Counted from the first letter of the stretch, positions 17,062 through 25,929 are shown. The stretch is 64,000 nt of DNA from Homoserinimonas aerilata (GCF_006716125.1 NZ_VFOM01000001.1:62001-126000), one strand, 5' to 3'. The notes: generated by a model from the sequence alone, not told the origin. Translations and numbers: made by a program.

Positions 17062-17877
17062 TTACGTGCTGTACTGCACGTCCACCGTGTGCTCGCCGAA
17101 TCCGAAGGAGCGGTACAGCCGCACGGCCGGCTTGTTATCGGCTTCGACGTACAGGTTCGAGGTGCGGATGCCGCGGGCGGCCAGTCGGGCAAGGCCGGCG
17201 GTCACGAGGCGCCGGCCGAGGCCTTCGCCCTGCCGTTCGGGGTCGACGCCGACGGCGTAGAACTCGCCGATGCCGTCGTCGATTTTCAGCCAGCTGAAGC
17301 CTGCCAGGTCGTCGCCGTGCCAGAGCAGCAGAAAGTCGTCCGCGTCGAACCAGTCTTCTGCCATCCGCTCGTCGAGGTCGCCCTGCGTGAGGGAGCCCTG
17401 TTCCGGATGCGACGCGAAGGCGCGCGCGTTGAGCGCCAGCCAGGCGTCGTCGTCGGTTCCGGGGCGGAACGCTCTGACGCCCTCCGTTGCGGGCACGTCG
17501 GTGGGCACGTCGGCGCGCAGTTGCAGCAGCGTGCGCACGGCCGTGAGCCTGTGGCGGGCGGCGAGGGCGCGCGAGGCGGGGTGGTCGCCGTGTGCCCACA
17601 GGAGGAGTTGCGGGTTCTCGTCGAGCAGCTGCGCGAGCATCCGCCCTCCGATCCCGTGCCGGCGTTCCGTCGGGTCGACGACGAGTTCTGCTTCGCCGGG
17701 GTCGCCCCGCAGCAGCACGGCGGCACCGGCCTCGTCTGCGGCGAGCAGTTCGCGTCGCCCGGTTCTCAGTTCGACGAGGGCCTGGTCGGAGAAGGGCGGT
17801 TGGCCGTCGGCCTGCCGGGCTCGTTCGATGAGCGGGCCGAGCCATCCGGGCACGGCGGTGGGGGCGTCAGTCGCCAT
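17062..17877 (-). CDS. mshD: Mycothiol synthase
   Basis: A 271-residue enzyme that acetylates Cys-GlcN-Ins in the last step of mycothiol synthesis. It has two tandem GNAT domains: a weaker N-terminal one ([19 protein letters not shown] near residue 70) and the active C-terminal one ([21 protein letters not shown] near 210, then [20 protein letters not shown]). The start is the ATG at 17877, overlapping the upstream regulator by 11 nt. The glnR-mshD order is also found in mycobacteria. Presence of mshD itself marks the organism as an actinobacterium. Confidence 0.9.
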   Translation of the reverse strand: MATDAPTAVPGWLGPLIERARQADGQPPFSDQALVELRTGRRELLAADEAGAAVLLRGDPGEAELVVDPTERRHGIGGRMLAQLLDENPQLLLWAHGDHPASRALAARHRLTAVRTLLQLRADVPTDVPATEGVRAFRPGTDDDAWLALNARAFASHPEQGSLTQGDLDERMAEDWFDADDFLLLWHGDDLAGFSWLKIDDGIGEFYAVGVDPERQGEGLGRRLVTAGLARLAARGIRTSNLYVEADNKPAVRLYRSFGFGEHTVDVQYST

Positions 17878-18538
17878 CGTTGTCGTCCTTTCCGGTGAAG
17901 TGGTAGCCGACGTTGCGCACGGTGCCGATGAGCAGGTCGAATTCGCCGAGTTTGGCGCGCAGCCGCCGCACGTGCACGTCGACGGTGCGGGTGCCGCCGA
18001 AGTAGTCGTAGCCCCACACTTCGCTGAGCAGTTGTTCGCGGGTGAACACGCGGGAGGGGTGGCTGGCGAGGAAGCGCAGCAGCTCGAATTCCTTGTAGGT
18101 GAGGTCGAGTGTGCGTCCGTTGACCTTCGCCGAGTAGCTGGCCTCGTCGATGACGACACCGGATGCGCGGATCTTCTGGTCTGTCTGGTCACCGGCCCTG
18201 CGCCCCATGGCCAGGCGGATGCGGGCATCGACTTCTGCCGGACCTGCGGTGACCAGCAGCACGTCGTCGATGCCCCAGTCGGAGTTGACCGCGGTGAGCG
18301 CGCCTTCTGTGACGATGAGGACGAGGGGGGCGGTCATGCCGGTGCCGGCGGCGATCTTGCACAGCGCCTTCGCCCCGGCCAGGTCGTGGCGGGCGTCGAT
18401 CATCATCACGTCGCAGCTTGGCGGGTTGACGAGTTGGCTTGCGGTGGCCGGCAGCTGTCTCACCCTGTGGCTGAGCAGGCCCAGCACCGGCAAGACCTCG
18501 CTGTCGACCGCTGGTGTCAGTATCAACAGCTGCGCCAA
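17867..18538 (-). CDS. glnR: GlnR-like OmpR-family regulator
   Basis: A 223-residue winged-helix regulator. The receiver-like N-terminus keeps one acidic residue (Asp48 in [10 protein letters not shown]) but lacks the usual acidic pair and Lys of a phosphorylated receiver, as in the orphan nitrogen regulator GlnR. The C-terminal DNA-binding domain runs from [14 protein letters not shown] to VRNVGYHF. It is coupled to mshD by an 11-nt overlap and has no kinase beside it, both matching GlnR of mycobacteria. The acidic tail DDNDGD is short. The assignment relies on synteny and the atypical receiver. Confidence 0.75.
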   Translation of the reverse strand: MAQLLILTPAVDSEVLPVLGLLSHRVRQLPATASQLVNPPSCDVMMIDARHDLAGAKALCKIAAGTGMTAPLVLIVTEGALTAVNSDWGIDDVLLVTAGPAEVDARIRLAMGRRAGDQTDQKIRASGVVIDEASYSAKVNGRTLDLTYKEFELLRFLASHPSRVFTREQLLSEVWGYDYFGGTRTVDVHVRRLRAKLGEFDLLIGTVRNVGYHFTGKDDNDGD

Positions 18539-18633
18539 CGGGGCCTCCAGATTTTCAGGTCGCCAGTCTATCCAGTGACGTGGGCCCTCGTGCGCGCAGT
18601 GTTCTTTGTGCTCGGATGCGGCAGGATTGAGTC

Positions 18634-18951
18634 ATGATGTCAGCCGATTCCGCGCCGCAGCCGGCAGATCCTGCGCAGCCGCGGGTGGGCCCGCCACGCT
18701 GGAGCGCGAGGCTGAGTGTCGTCGTCGTGTGGGTGGCGGCTGTCGTCGGCGCCGTGCTCGTGCTGGTCTTCGGGGTGGCGGGGCAGCACATGGTGTGGTT
18801 CCCGATCGTTCTGGCGGTCACTGTGCTTCTGGCGTTCTCCCTGCAGCTGTCGCTCGACAGCAAGGAGGGGCTCGTCGATCGGTTGATGGCGAGCATCGTG
18901 GGCGCTGTTGTCGTGTTGGCGGTGGCCACCGGCGTCCTGCTGCTCGGCTGA
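18634..18951 (+). CDS. Small membrane protein, three predicted spans
   Basis: A 105-residue hydrophobic protein, not recognised by name. After a Pro-rich soluble N-terminus (about 25 residues) it has spans near residues 28-48, 53-70 and 85-104, with a charged loop DSKEGLVDR between the last two. It diverges from glnR with 95 bp between them. ATG 18634 and ATG 18637 are both possible starts. Confidence 0.7.
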   Translation: MMSADSAPQPADPAQPRVGPPRWSARLSVVVVWVAAVVGAVLVLVFGVAGQHMVWFPIVLAVTVLLAFSLQLSLDSKEGLVDRLMASIVGAVVVLAVATGVLLLG

Positions 18952-19013
18952 GAGCATCCGGCGCCCCGGGCGCATCTTCGCGGCCTGCGGCGCGGTGCCG
19001 CTAGAATCGGAGC

Positions 19014-19124
19014 ATGCTGCTCGCACTCGAACTCTTCTTCGTCGGACTCCTCGTGCTCGCCGTTCTGGCTATCGGGGGCATCTCCGCTGTCGTTCTCTAC
19101 AACCTCTTCCGGGGCCAGCGCTAG
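19014..19124 (+). CDS. 36-residue single-span membrane microprotein
   Basis: The ATG at 19014 opens a 36-codon frame ending TAG at 19122-19124. Residues 3-29 form one strongly hydrophobic helix (ALELFFVGLLVLAVLAIGG), followed by a short NLFRGQR tail. GGAG lies just before the ATG, a tight but usable site. It lies between two genes on the same strand with no overlap. Codons end mostly in C or G like the neighbours. Function unknown. Confidence 0.55.
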   Translation: MLLALELFFVGLLVLAVLAIGGISAVVLYNLFRGQR

Positions 19125-19177
19125 GGAGGCATCCGCCCCCGCACGCAGCTCCGTCTTGTCTTGGCGGTGATGTACTC

Positions 19178-19792
19178 ATGATCGAACTGGATGCGTCGCT
19201 GCCCCCTGAGCTGGTGCCTCTGTCGTGGCTGATCGGCGTCTGGGAGGGCTCGGGGGTCGTCAATTTCCCTGTGGGCGATGAGGTTCGCAATTTCGAGTTC
19301 GGCCAGCGTGTGAGCTTCAGCCATGACGGCCTGCCCTACCTCAACTACACCTCGTCTGCCTGGGTCCTCGATGAGGCCGAAGCTTCTTCTCTTGACAGCG
19401 CGCCGCTCGCATCCGAGGTCGGCTACTGGCGTCTCTCGCGGCCGGTTCAGGCGGCGGATGCCGGCCCCGGCATGCTTCCCGGCGGCGGGCCGGCCCCATT
19501 CTCGTCTGCGGAGCAGGTCGAGACGCTGCGCAATGCCGACTCCGGTTTTGACGTCGAGGCGACGATCGTGCACCCGGGCGGGGTCAGCGAGCTGTATCTC
19601 GGCCAGGTGAAGGCTGCCCGTATCGATCTGGCGACGGATGCTGTGATGCGGTCGGCGACGGCGCACGAGCATTCCGCGTCCACCCGCCTCTATGGTCTTG
19701 TCGACAATCACCTCCTGTGGGCGTGGGATCTGGCTGCGTTGGGCCAGCCGCTCACGTCCCACGCGTCTGCGAGGCTCTCCCGTGTCGACTGA
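19178..19792 (+). CDS. Nitrobindin-type heme-binding beta-barrel protein
   Basis: A 204-residue protein of the FABP-like nitrobindin family (THAP4 C-terminal domain), whose members bind ferric haem and isomerise peroxynitrite to nitrate. The hallmark GVWEGSG lies near residue 20, and EHSASTRLYGLVDNHLLWAWDLAA near the C-terminus covers the region of the proximal haem histidine. The start is the ATG at 19178 with GGCGGTGA before it. Its stop overlaps the GTG of the next gene by 11 nt. Confidence 0.82.
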   Translation: MIELDASLPPELVPLSWLIGVWEGSGVVNFPVGDEVRNFEFGQRVSFSHDGLPYLNYTSSAWVLDEAEASSLDSAPLASEVGYWRLSRPVQAADAGPGMLPGGGPAPFSSAEQVETLRNADSGFDVEATIVHPGGVSELYLGQVKAARIDLATDAVMRSATAHEHSASTRLYGLVDNHLLWAWDLAALGQPLTSHASARLSRVD

Positions 19793-20939
19793 CGTTCCTG
19801 TGTCTGCGGCTGTGCCTGGTGACCAGCCGGCTGCGGGCATCCGCTCGCCGTGGTTGTCGCGCGCGGGCGCCGTCGAGGCGACGGGCATCGACGCGGGCAT
19901 CGCCGCCCACTACGGCGACCCCGTGAGGGAGCAGCGCGAGCTTGTGGCGGGCAGGGCGGCCGTCGACCTGTCGAACCGCGGCGTCATCTCGGTGACCGGC
20001 CCCGACCGCCTCACCTGGATCGACTCGATCACCAGCCAGTCCGTCGCACGGATGCAGCCGGGCGAGTCCTCCGAGACGCTTCTGCTCGACCAGACGGGCC
20101 GCATCGAGCACGCCGTGCGTCTTGTCGACGACGGCGTCACACTCTGGATGCTCGTCGAGGGTTCCGAGACGGCGGCCCTGCTCGGCTGGCTGGAGCGCAT
20201 GCGGTTCATGCTGCGCGTGGAGCTCGCCGACCGCAGCGCGGAGCTTGCAACGGTGGGTGCGTTCGGCGATCTCGACCTGCCCACGGCCGCCCCGAACGGT
20301 GTCCCGCTGCTCTGGCGCGACTCGTGGTCGCACGTCGCCGAGGGCGGCTGGCAGTACTCCCAGGGCGAGCACGCAGGCGCAGAGTTCGACTACTCCGAGG
20401 CGCTCGTGCCGTGGGCCGAGTTCGACGCGCTCGATGTGCCTGCCGCCGGGGTGCTCGCGCTGGAGGCGCTGCGCATTGCCGCCTGGCGCCCGCGCTTCGC
20501 CTCCGAGGTCGACGAGAGGTCCATCCCGCACGAGCTCGACTGGCTGCGCTCCGCCGTGCACCTCAGCAAGGGCTGCTACCGGGGCCAGGAGACGGTCGCG
20601 AAGGTGCATAACCTGGGCCACCCGCCGCGTCGGCTCGTCATGCTGCACCTCGACGGATCGGACGCCGTGCTCCCCGCGGCCGGCGACGAGGTCGTTCTCG
20701 TCGCCGATGGGGTCGACAAGGTTGTCGGCTCGGTGACATCCGCAGCCCGCCACCACGAGCTGGGTTCGATCGCGTTGGCCGTCGTGAAGCGGATGACCGA
20801 CCCGGTCGCCGAGCTCGTCGTCGTCGCCGACGGGGCGCGTGTCGCCGCAGCGCAGGAGCTCATCGTGCCGCCCGGCGCAGGGGCCGAGGCGAATGTGCCG
20901 CGCCTGCCGCGCCTGGGTGCGGTCACGCGACCGCGCTGA
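19782..20939 (+). CDS. YgfZ/GcvT-like folate-binding protein
   Basis: A 385-residue protein related to the glycine-cleavage T-protein and to YgfZ, which supports repair or assembly of certain Fe-S enzymes in a tetrahydrofolate-dependent way. The YgfZ signature KGCYRGQE lies near residue 265, with its conserved cysteine present. N-terminal GcvT-like motifs are VDLSNRGVISVTGPDRLTWI. The start is the GTG at 19782, inside the nitrobindin stop region. The pairing suggests a shared role under oxidative or nitrosative stress, which is an inference. Confidence 0.85.
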   Translation: MSTDVPVSAAVPGDQPAAGIRSPWLSRAGAVEATGIDAGIAAHYGDPVREQRELVAGRAAVDLSNRGVISVTGPDRLTWIDSITSQSVARMQPGESSETLLLDQTGRIEHAVRLVDDGVTLWMLVEGSETAALLGWLERMRFMLRVELADRSAELATVGAFGDLDLPTAAPNGVPLLWRDSWSHVAEGGWQYSQGEHAGAEFDYSEALVPWAEFDALDVPAAGVLALEALRIAAWRPRFASEVDERSIPHELDWLRSAVHLSKGCYRGQETVAKVHNLGHPPRRLVMLHLDGSDAVLPAAGDEVVLVADGVDKVVGSVTSAARHHELGSIALAVVKRMTDPVAELVVVADGARVAAAQELIVPPGAGAEANVPRLPRLGAVTRPR

Positions 20940-20983
20940 GCCGCGCGCATCCGCCGCTCTTCTCCGCTCGCTAGGCTGTTCGC

Positions 20984-21727
20984 ATGACGTACACGCTGAT
21001 TCTGCTGCGCCATGGCCGCAGCGACTGGAACGAGAAGAACCTGTTCACCGGTTGGGTGGATGTCGACCTGACAGACGACGGTCGCGCCGAGGGGCGCCGC
21101 GCCGGTGAGCTGCTCGCCGCATCCGGCCTGCTGCCCGACGTGCAGTACACCTCGCTGCTGAAGCGTGCCATCCACACGGCCAACCTGGCCCTCGAGACCG
21201 CCGACCGCGACTGGATCGACGTCAAGCGCAGCTGGCGCCTCAACGAGCGCCACTACGGTGCCCTGCAGGGGCTCGACAAGGCGGAGACCCTCGAGAAGTA
21301 CGGCGAGGAGCAGTTCATGACGTGGCGCCGCAGCTTCGACACCCCGCCGCCGCCCCTCGACGACGACAGCGAGTTCTCGCAGGCACACGACCCGCGCTAC
21401 GCCGAGCTCGGCGCCGACCTGCCGCGCACCGAATGCCTGAAGGACGTCATCGAGCGGATGCTTCCCTACTGGGAGTCCGACATCAAGGTCGACCTCGCAG
21501 CAGGCAAGACGGTGCTGGTCACCGCGCACGGCAACTCGCTGCGGGCGCTCGTGAAGCACCTCGACGGTATCTCGGATGCTGACATCGCCGAGCTGAACAT
21601 CCCCACCGGCATCCCGCTCGTCTACGAGCTCGGCGACGACTTCATGCCGACGAAGCCGTCCGAGTACCTCGACCCGGCTGCTGCTGCTGCCGGCGCGGCC
21701 GCGGTTGCAGCCCAAGGCAAGAAGTAG
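20984..21727 (+). CDS. gpmA: 2,3-bisphosphoglycerate-dependent phosphoglycerate mutase
   Basis: A 247-residue glycolytic enzyme that interconverts 3- and 2-phosphoglycerate. The phosphohistidine motif [20 protein letters not shown] is at the N-terminus; RHYGALQGL and [15 protein letters not shown] supply the other catalytic residues. An alanine-rich tail ([18 protein letters not shown]) follows the core. It lies 44 bp after the YgfZ-like gene. Confidence 0.96.
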   Translation: MTYTLILLRHGRSDWNEKNLFTGWVDVDLTDDGRAEGRRAGELLAASGLLPDVQYTSLLKRAIHTANLALETADRDWIDVKRSWRLNERHYGALQGLDKAETLEKYGEEQFMTWRRSFDTPPPPLDDDSEFSQAHDPRYAELGADLPRTECLKDVIERMLPYWESDIKVDLAAGKTVLVTAHGNSLRALVKHLDGISDADIAELNIPTGIPLVYELGDDFMPTKPSEYLDPAAAAAGAAAVAAQGKK

Positions 21728-21749
21728 CCCGCCGAGTCACTTCGCGGTT

Positions 21750-21878
21750 GGTCTCGAGACTGTCGCTTCGCGACACCTCGACCAGCAGGTGACCCGCTGG
21801 TTGAGGTGTCGCGCTCTGGCGTGTGCGAACGACCCCGCTGGTTGAGGTGTCGCGCTCTGGCGCGACAGTCTCGAAACC
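21750..21878. repeat. Dispersed intergenic repeats (two full copies and one partial)
   Basis: Copies lie at 21750-21783 (TGTCGC TTC GCGACA centre), 21799 onward (cut short) and 21840-21878 (TGTCGCGC TCTG GCGCGACA centre). Outer ends are the family's GGTTGAGG or GGTCTCGAGAC. They fill the space between the convergent gpmA and phoU stops and may serve as a bidirectional terminator. Confidence 0.8.
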
Positions 21879-21903
21879 GGCGGGGTCGTTCACAGCCTGA
21901 GGC

Positions 21904-22557
21904 TCAGTCTTCGGGGGCGACCCAGTCGCCGGTCGCCAGGTAGTGCACCTTCTTGGCGATGGAGACGGCGTGGTCGGCGAAGCGCTCGTGGTAGCGCGAC
22001 GCGAGGGTCGCGTCGACGGTGTCTTCGGCGCCGCCCTTCCAGGTCTCGCCGAGAACCTTCTCGAACACGCTCAGGTGCAGCGCGTCGATCCGGTCGTCGT
22101 CGTTGCGGATCTCCTCCGCCAGCTGCACGTCTTCTGTGCGCAGCAGCTCGGCGAGTTTGCGCGCCATCTCGACGTCGAGCTGTCCCATCTCGACGAAGGT
22201 CTTGCGCAGGCTCTTGGGCACGACCTTGTCGGGGAAGCGGTAGCGGGCCAGCTGCGCGATGTGGTCGGCCATGTCGCCCATCCGCTCAAGCGATGAGGAG
22301 ATGCGCAGTGCGCTGACGACGATGCGCAGGTCGCGGGCGACCGGCTGCTGCCGGGCCAGGATGTTGATGGCGAGCTCGTCGAGGTTGATCGCGAGTTCGT
22401 CGATCTTGTCGTCGTCGGCGATGACCTGCTCGGCGAGCGACACGTTCGACTCGTTGAAGGCTCTTGTGGCGTTCTCGATCGACACGGCCACGAGGCTCGC
22501 GATCTCGACCAGACGCTCCTGAACCTCTTGCAGCTCCTGCTGGAATACTTCGCGCAT
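21904..22557 (-). CDS. phoU: Phosphate transport system regulator PhoU
   Basis: A 217-residue all-helical protein of two three-helix PhoU domains. It links the Pst transporter to the sensor kinase and dampens phosphate signalling. Each domain carries the acidic metal motif: DDDKIDELAINLDELAI near residue 45, and NDDDRIDALHLSVFEKV near 150. LERMGDMADHIAQLARY is typical. The start is the ATG at 22557. It diverges from senX3-regX3, with a PHO-box-like repeat in between. Confidence 0.93.
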   Translation of the reverse strand: MREVFQQELQEVQERLVEIASLVAVSIENATRAFNESNVSLAEQVIADDDKIDELAINLDELAINILARQQPVARDLRIVVSALRISSSLERMGDMADHIAQLARYRFPDKVVPKSLRKTFVEMGQLDVEMARKLAELLRTEDVQLAEEIRNDDDRIDALHLSVFEKVLGETWKGGAEDTVDATLASRYHERFADHAVSIAKKVHYLATGDWVAPED

Positions 22558-22630
22558 CGACAGATCCTCTTCTCGTCTTGTGTCCGGTCGTGGTTCGTCT
22601 GCGACCGTCCGGCCCGCTGATTCTTTCGCG

Positions 22631-22652
22631 GGAAAGTTAACGACCGGTGATC
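22631..22652 (-). promoter_or_regulatory. PHO-box-like repeat between phoU and senX3
   Basis: On the minus strand GATCACCGGTC (22652-22642) is followed by GTTAACTTTCC (22641-22631), two 11-nt units of the same form as those before pstS and ppk. It lies 74 bp before phoU and 84 bp before senX3 and could serve either. Confidence 0.6.
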
Positions 22653-22735
22653 TTTGCCTGAACAACGACGTGCTCGGCACTGCCATCCGCCCCTGCCAGA
22701 ATCGGCCGGTCGTAGATGTAACTAATCTAGTCTCT

Positions 22736-23941
22736 ATGGAACCCAGCCTGCTGGTTGCCCTGTCGCTGGTCTTCGGTGTAGCCGTGGGTGCAGCTCTGGT
22801 CAGCCTCGTGCATCACGCCGCCCGGCGCGGCGAGCGGGCTGCGATGGTCGTCAACGGCGGAATCCCCGACGGCGTCTCCCAGGTGCTCGACGCGCTCGAG
22901 TCAGCCGCGGTCGTGGTGGACCCTTCGAACAACGTGCTCAAGGTGTCGCCGGGTGCGCTCGCATTCGGCCTCGTCGGCAATCAGGTGCTCGTGCACCCCG
23001 AGATGGTCGAGCTGGTGAACCGGGTGCGGCGCAGCGGTGAGCCGCTCGCCGAGGAGGTCGTGCTCACGCGCGGCCCCTACAGCGATGCATCCGTGCACCT
23101 CTTCGTTCGGGTGGCGCGGCTGGGCACGCGCTTCGTGCTCCTGGTCGCCGAGGATCGCACCGAGTCGTATCGGCTCGACGCGGTGCGCCGCGACTTCGTG
23201 GCGAACATCAGTCACGAGCTGAAGACGCCCATCGGCGCCGTCAGCCTGCTGGCGGAGGCCCTCGCGGCGGCCTCGGACGAGCCGGAGCAGGTGAAGCGTT
23301 TCGCGAAGCGCCTCAGCAAGGAGTCGGAGCGACTCGCCCGCATCACGCGCGAGATCATCGAACTGTCGAGGCTGCAGGCGGCGGATGCTCTGGCCAGGCC
23401 CGAGATCGTCGACGTCGACCATGTGGTCGCCTCCGCGATCGACCAGAACCGCGTGATCGCCGACAAGCACGGCATCCGTCTCGCCAGCGGCGGTGACGCG
23501 GGCACGCGGGCCTACGGGGACGAGGACCTGCTGATCGCCGCGGTGCAGAACCTCGTGTCGAATGCCATCCAGTACTCGCCCGATAATTCGCGCATCGGTG
23601 TGGGTGTCGTCTCGGGTGACGGGGTGCTCGAGATCTCCGTCACCGACCAGGGCATCGGTATCGAAGAGCAGGACCTCGACCGGGTGTTCGAACGCTTCTA
23701 CCGCATCGACCCGGCGAGGGCGCGCAACACGGGCGGCACAGGCCTGGGGCTGAGCATCGTGAAGCATGTCGCCCAGAACCATGGGGGCGATGTGCGTGTG
23801 TGGTCGCAGCCCGGCAAGGGCTCGACGTTCACGATCCGAATCCCCGAACTCACGGATGCCGACGCCCGGCTCGCCGACCATGACCCTGCACCGACGACCA
23901 AGCCGCGTCGCGGCAACGACCACGTCAAGGAGACCAAGTGA
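22736..23941 (+). CDS. senX3: Sensor histidine kinase of the phosphate response
   Basis: A 401-residue membrane kinase. There is one short N-terminal membrane segment (residues 3-25), a PAS-like region (about 45-140), then the DHp helix with phospho-acceptor His160 in FVANISHELKTPIGAV. The ATPase domain has N-box NLVSNAIQYSP, G1 TDQGIGIEEQDLDRVFERFYRID and G2 GGTGLGLSIVKHV. SenX3 kinases have two spans; only one is clear here. The stop overlaps the regX3 start (GTGA), and phoU is divergent. Confidence 0.92.
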   Translation: MEPSLLVALSLVFGVAVGAALVSLVHHAARRGERAAMVVNGGIPDGVSQVLDALESAAVVVDPSNNVLKVSPGALAFGLVGNQVLVHPEMVELVNRVRRSGEPLAEEVVLTRGPYSDASVHLFVRVARLGTRFVLLVAEDRTESYRLDAVRRDFVANISHELKTPIGAVSLLAEALAAASDEPEQVKRFAKRLSKESERLARITREIIELSRLQAADALARPEIVDVDHVVASAIDQNRVIADKHGIRLASGGDAGTRAYGDEDLLIAAVQNLVSNAIQYSPDNSRIGVGVVSGDGVLEISVTDQGIGIEEQDLDRVFERFYRIDPARARNTGGTGLGLSIVKHVAQNHGGDVRVWSQPGKGSTFTIRIPELTDADARLADHDPAPTTKPRRGNDHVKETK

Positions 23942-24621
23942 CCCGCATCCTCATTGTCGAAGACGAGCACGCGCTGAGTGAGCCGCTCGCGTTCCTCCTG
24001 GAGCGCGAAGGCTACGAGACGGTGATCGCCGACGACGGGCCGGCGGCGCTCGAGGCGTTCGCGGCTGGCAACGTCGACCTCATCCTGCTCGACCTCATGA
24101 TTCCGGGCATCCCCGGCACGGAGGTGTGCCGCGAGATCCGCACGCGCTCGCAGGTGCCCATCATCATGCTCACGGCGAAGGACAGCGAGATCGACATCGT
24201 CGTGGGGCTGGAGCTCGGCGCCGACGACTATGTGACGAAGCCGTACTCGTCGCGTGAACTGCTGGCGCGCATCCGTGCCGTGATGCGTCGCCGCAGCGAA
24301 GTGGAGGACGAGCAGGACTTCGCCATCGTCGAGGCCGGCTCCGTGCGGATGGATGTCGACCGGCACACGGTCGAGGTCGGCGGCGTCGAGGTCGCCATGC
24401 CCCTGAAGGAGTTCGAGCTGCTCGAGGTGCTGCTGCGCAACGCGGGCCGGGTGCTGACCCGCGGCCAGCTGATCGACCGGGTGTGGGGGAGCGACTACTT
24501 CGGCGACACGAAGACCCTCGACGTGCACATCAAGCGCATCCGCTCGAAGATCGAGACGAACCCGTCGGAGCCGGTCATGCTGGTGACGGTGCGCGGCCTC
24601 GGCTACCGCTTCGAGGAGTAG
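23938..24621 (+). CDS. regX3: Phosphate response regulator, OmpR family
   Basis: A 227-residue response regulator with receiver Asp52 in LILLDLMIPG, the acidic pair VEDEHA, and the Lys of YVTKPYSS. The winged-helix DNA-binding domain runs from AMPLKEFELLEVLL to VRGLGYRFEE. The start is the GTG at 23938, coupled to senX3. It is expected to bind the GTTnACC repeats seen at 12076-12120, 16919-16940 and 22631-22652. Confidence 0.93.
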   Translation: MTRILIVEDEHALSEPLAFLLEREGYETVIADDGPAALEAFAAGNVDLILLDLMIPGIPGTEVCREIRTRSQVPIIMLTAKDSEIDIVVGLELGADDYVTKPYSSRELLARIRAVMRRRSEVEDEQDFAIVEAGSVRMDVDRHTVEVGGVEVAMPLKEFELLEVLLRNAGRVLTRGQLIDRVWGSDYFGDTKTLDVHIKRIRSKIETNPSEPVMLVTVRGLGYRFEE

Positions 24622-24655
24622 GCGGCGGGTTGCTCAGCCCGCGGGTGGCTCGGCG

Positions 24656-24691
24656 GGTTGAGTGGCGAGCGCTGGCGAGCGTATCGAAACC
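24656..24691. repeat. Dispersed intergenic repeat copy
   Basis: GGTTGAG at the left and ATCGAAACC at the right frame a variable middle (TGGCGAGCGCTGGCGAGCGT). It lies between the convergent regX3 and lipoprotein stops. Confidence 0.7.
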
Positions 24692-24701
24692 TCGTCTGCG
24701 G

Positions 24702-25163
24702 TTACGGCAGGTACTGGGTGTACTCGGGCAGTGTGCCGTCGAGCACCGGTACGAGCATCTGCTTGCCGGTCTCGTCGTCGTACTGAACGAACACGGGCAT
24801 CAGGCTGCCGGGCTTGGCGTCGATGCCATCGAGCAGGAACTGCTCGTCGGTGCCGATCGATTTGACGGTGTTGCCGGCGACGCTGACCTTCTTGTCGATC
24901 TTCTGTCCATCGCCCTCGTACTGCAGGGTGACGGTGACCCGGTCGTTGCCGATGTTGGCGACGCTCGCGATGAGGTTGCCGGTCTCGCCGTCGTTGCTCA
25001 GCACGATCGCGTTGAGCACCTTCACGCTGGCGATGGTGGCGCTGGTGCCGTCGCTGGGGTCATAGTGCTCGGTGGTCGCCTGCGGGGCGATGAAGCCACA
25101 GCCGGCTGCGGTGAGCATCACGACCGCTGCCAGACTTGTGGATGCGACGATACGAGCTCTCAC
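24702..25163 (-). CDS. Putative lipoprotein
   Basis: A 153-residue exported protein, not recognised beyond that. The signal peptide ends in a lipobox TAAGC (Cys near residue 22). The mature part is predicted all-beta, with an Ig-like sequence (VLNAIVLSNDGETGNLIASVANIGNDRVTVTLQYEG) resembling surface-exposed lipoproteins of this order. It converges on regX3 and diverges from carD. Confidence 0.78.
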   Translation of the reverse strand: MRARIVASTSLAAVVMLTAAGCGFIAPQATTEHYDPSDGTSATIASVKVLNAIVLSNDGETGNLIASVANIGNDRVTVTLQYEGDGQKIDKKVSVAGNTVKSIGTDEQFLLDGIDAKPGSLMPVFVQYDDETGKQMLVPVLDGTLPEYTQYLP

Positions 25164-25265
25164 GGGACCCTCCAGAACACGAGATTTGTGCGTATGCGCC
25201 CGCGGCGAAACCCGCAGGAAGACACTGAGAGTTTAGTCTAGCGAGAGCGCTGGGCGGTCGGGGAG

Positions 25266-25279
25266 TTAGGGCAGCCTAA
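25266..25279. promoter_or_regulatory. DtxR-like box upstream of carD
   Basis: TTAGGGCAGCCTAA is a near-perfect palindrome (GTTAGGGCAGCCTAAC if extended by one on each side). It is close to the core of DtxR/IdeR boxes (TTAGGnnnnCCTAA) and to those at 34200, 34261, 39713 and 56257. It lies 49 bp before the carD ATG and 102 bp before the lipoprotein start. A -10-like TAAACT near 25297 lies downstream. Confidence 0.6.
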
Positions 25280-25328
25280 CATGAGCTCTGCTGTGGTAAA
25301 CTGGTGGCCACGGAATGGAGCTTTACGC

Positions 25329-25811
25329 ATGCTTTTCGAGGTCGGCGAAACCGTCGTATACCCCCACCACGGTGCAGCAACAATCACCGAGGTCAAGAAA
25401 CGAACCATCAAGGGCGAGGAGAAACTCTACCTCAAGCTTAATGTCACCCAGGGTGACCTTGTCATCGAGGTCCCCGCAGAGAACGTCGATCTGGTCGGCG
25501 TCCGCGATGTCATCGGGCAGGAGGGCCTCGACAAGGTGTTCGAGGTCCTGCGCGCGCCGTTCACTGAGGAGCCCACCAACTGGAGCCGTCGCTACAAGGC
25601 GAACCTTGAGAAGCTCGCCTCCGGCGACGTCATCAAGGTTTCCGAGGTCGTCCGCGACCTGTGGCGCCGCGATCAGGATCGTGGCCTCTCGGCTGGCGAG
25701 AAGCGCATGCTCGCCAAGGCCCGCCAGATTCTGATCTCCGAGCTCGCGCTCGCAGAGAAGACTGACGAGGAGAAGGCCTCGGGCATGCTCGACGAGGTGC
25801 TTGCCTCGTAG
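25329..25811 (+). CDS. carD: RNA polymerase-binding regulator CarD
   Basis: A 160-residue global regulator that binds the beta subunit of RNA polymerase and stabilises open promoter complexes. The N-terminal RID domain begins [20 protein letters not shown]; the C-terminal helical domain contains the conserved [13 protein letters not shown], with the tryptophan that contacts the -10 edge. The ATG at 25329 fits the family start; the longer frame from 25281 begins within the promoter. A terminator follows. Confidence 0.96.
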   Translation: MLFEVGETVVYPHHGAATITEVKKRTIKGEEKLYLKLNVTQGDLVIEVPAENVDLVGVRDVIGQEGLDKVFEVLRAPFTEEPTNWSRRYKANLEKLASGDVIKVSEVVRDLWRRDQDRGLSAGEKRMLAKARQILISELALAEKTDEEKASGMLDEVLAS

Positions 25812-25834
25812 TCACGCTCGAACGAAACGACTCG

Positions 25835-25868
25835 GCCCCGTCCCACACCTCGTGGGGCGGGGCTTTTT
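25835..25868 (+). terminator. Intrinsic terminator after carD
   Basis: GCCCCGTCCCAC (25835-25846) and GTGGGGCGGGGC (25852-25863) form a 12-bp stem with one G-U pair, followed by TTTTT. It separates carD from ispDF. Confidence 0.9.
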
Positions 25869-25929
25869 CGTGCGCACCGCGGCGCCGCCCCGGCAGTTCC
25901 CGCCGCGGGCTGGCGTTACGCTCGTAGGC

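Noticed and set aside
14811..17297. 828-codon open frame on the plus strand opposite ppk
   Set aside because: It is the reverse shadow of ppk and mshD; the minus strand carries intact catalytic motifs.
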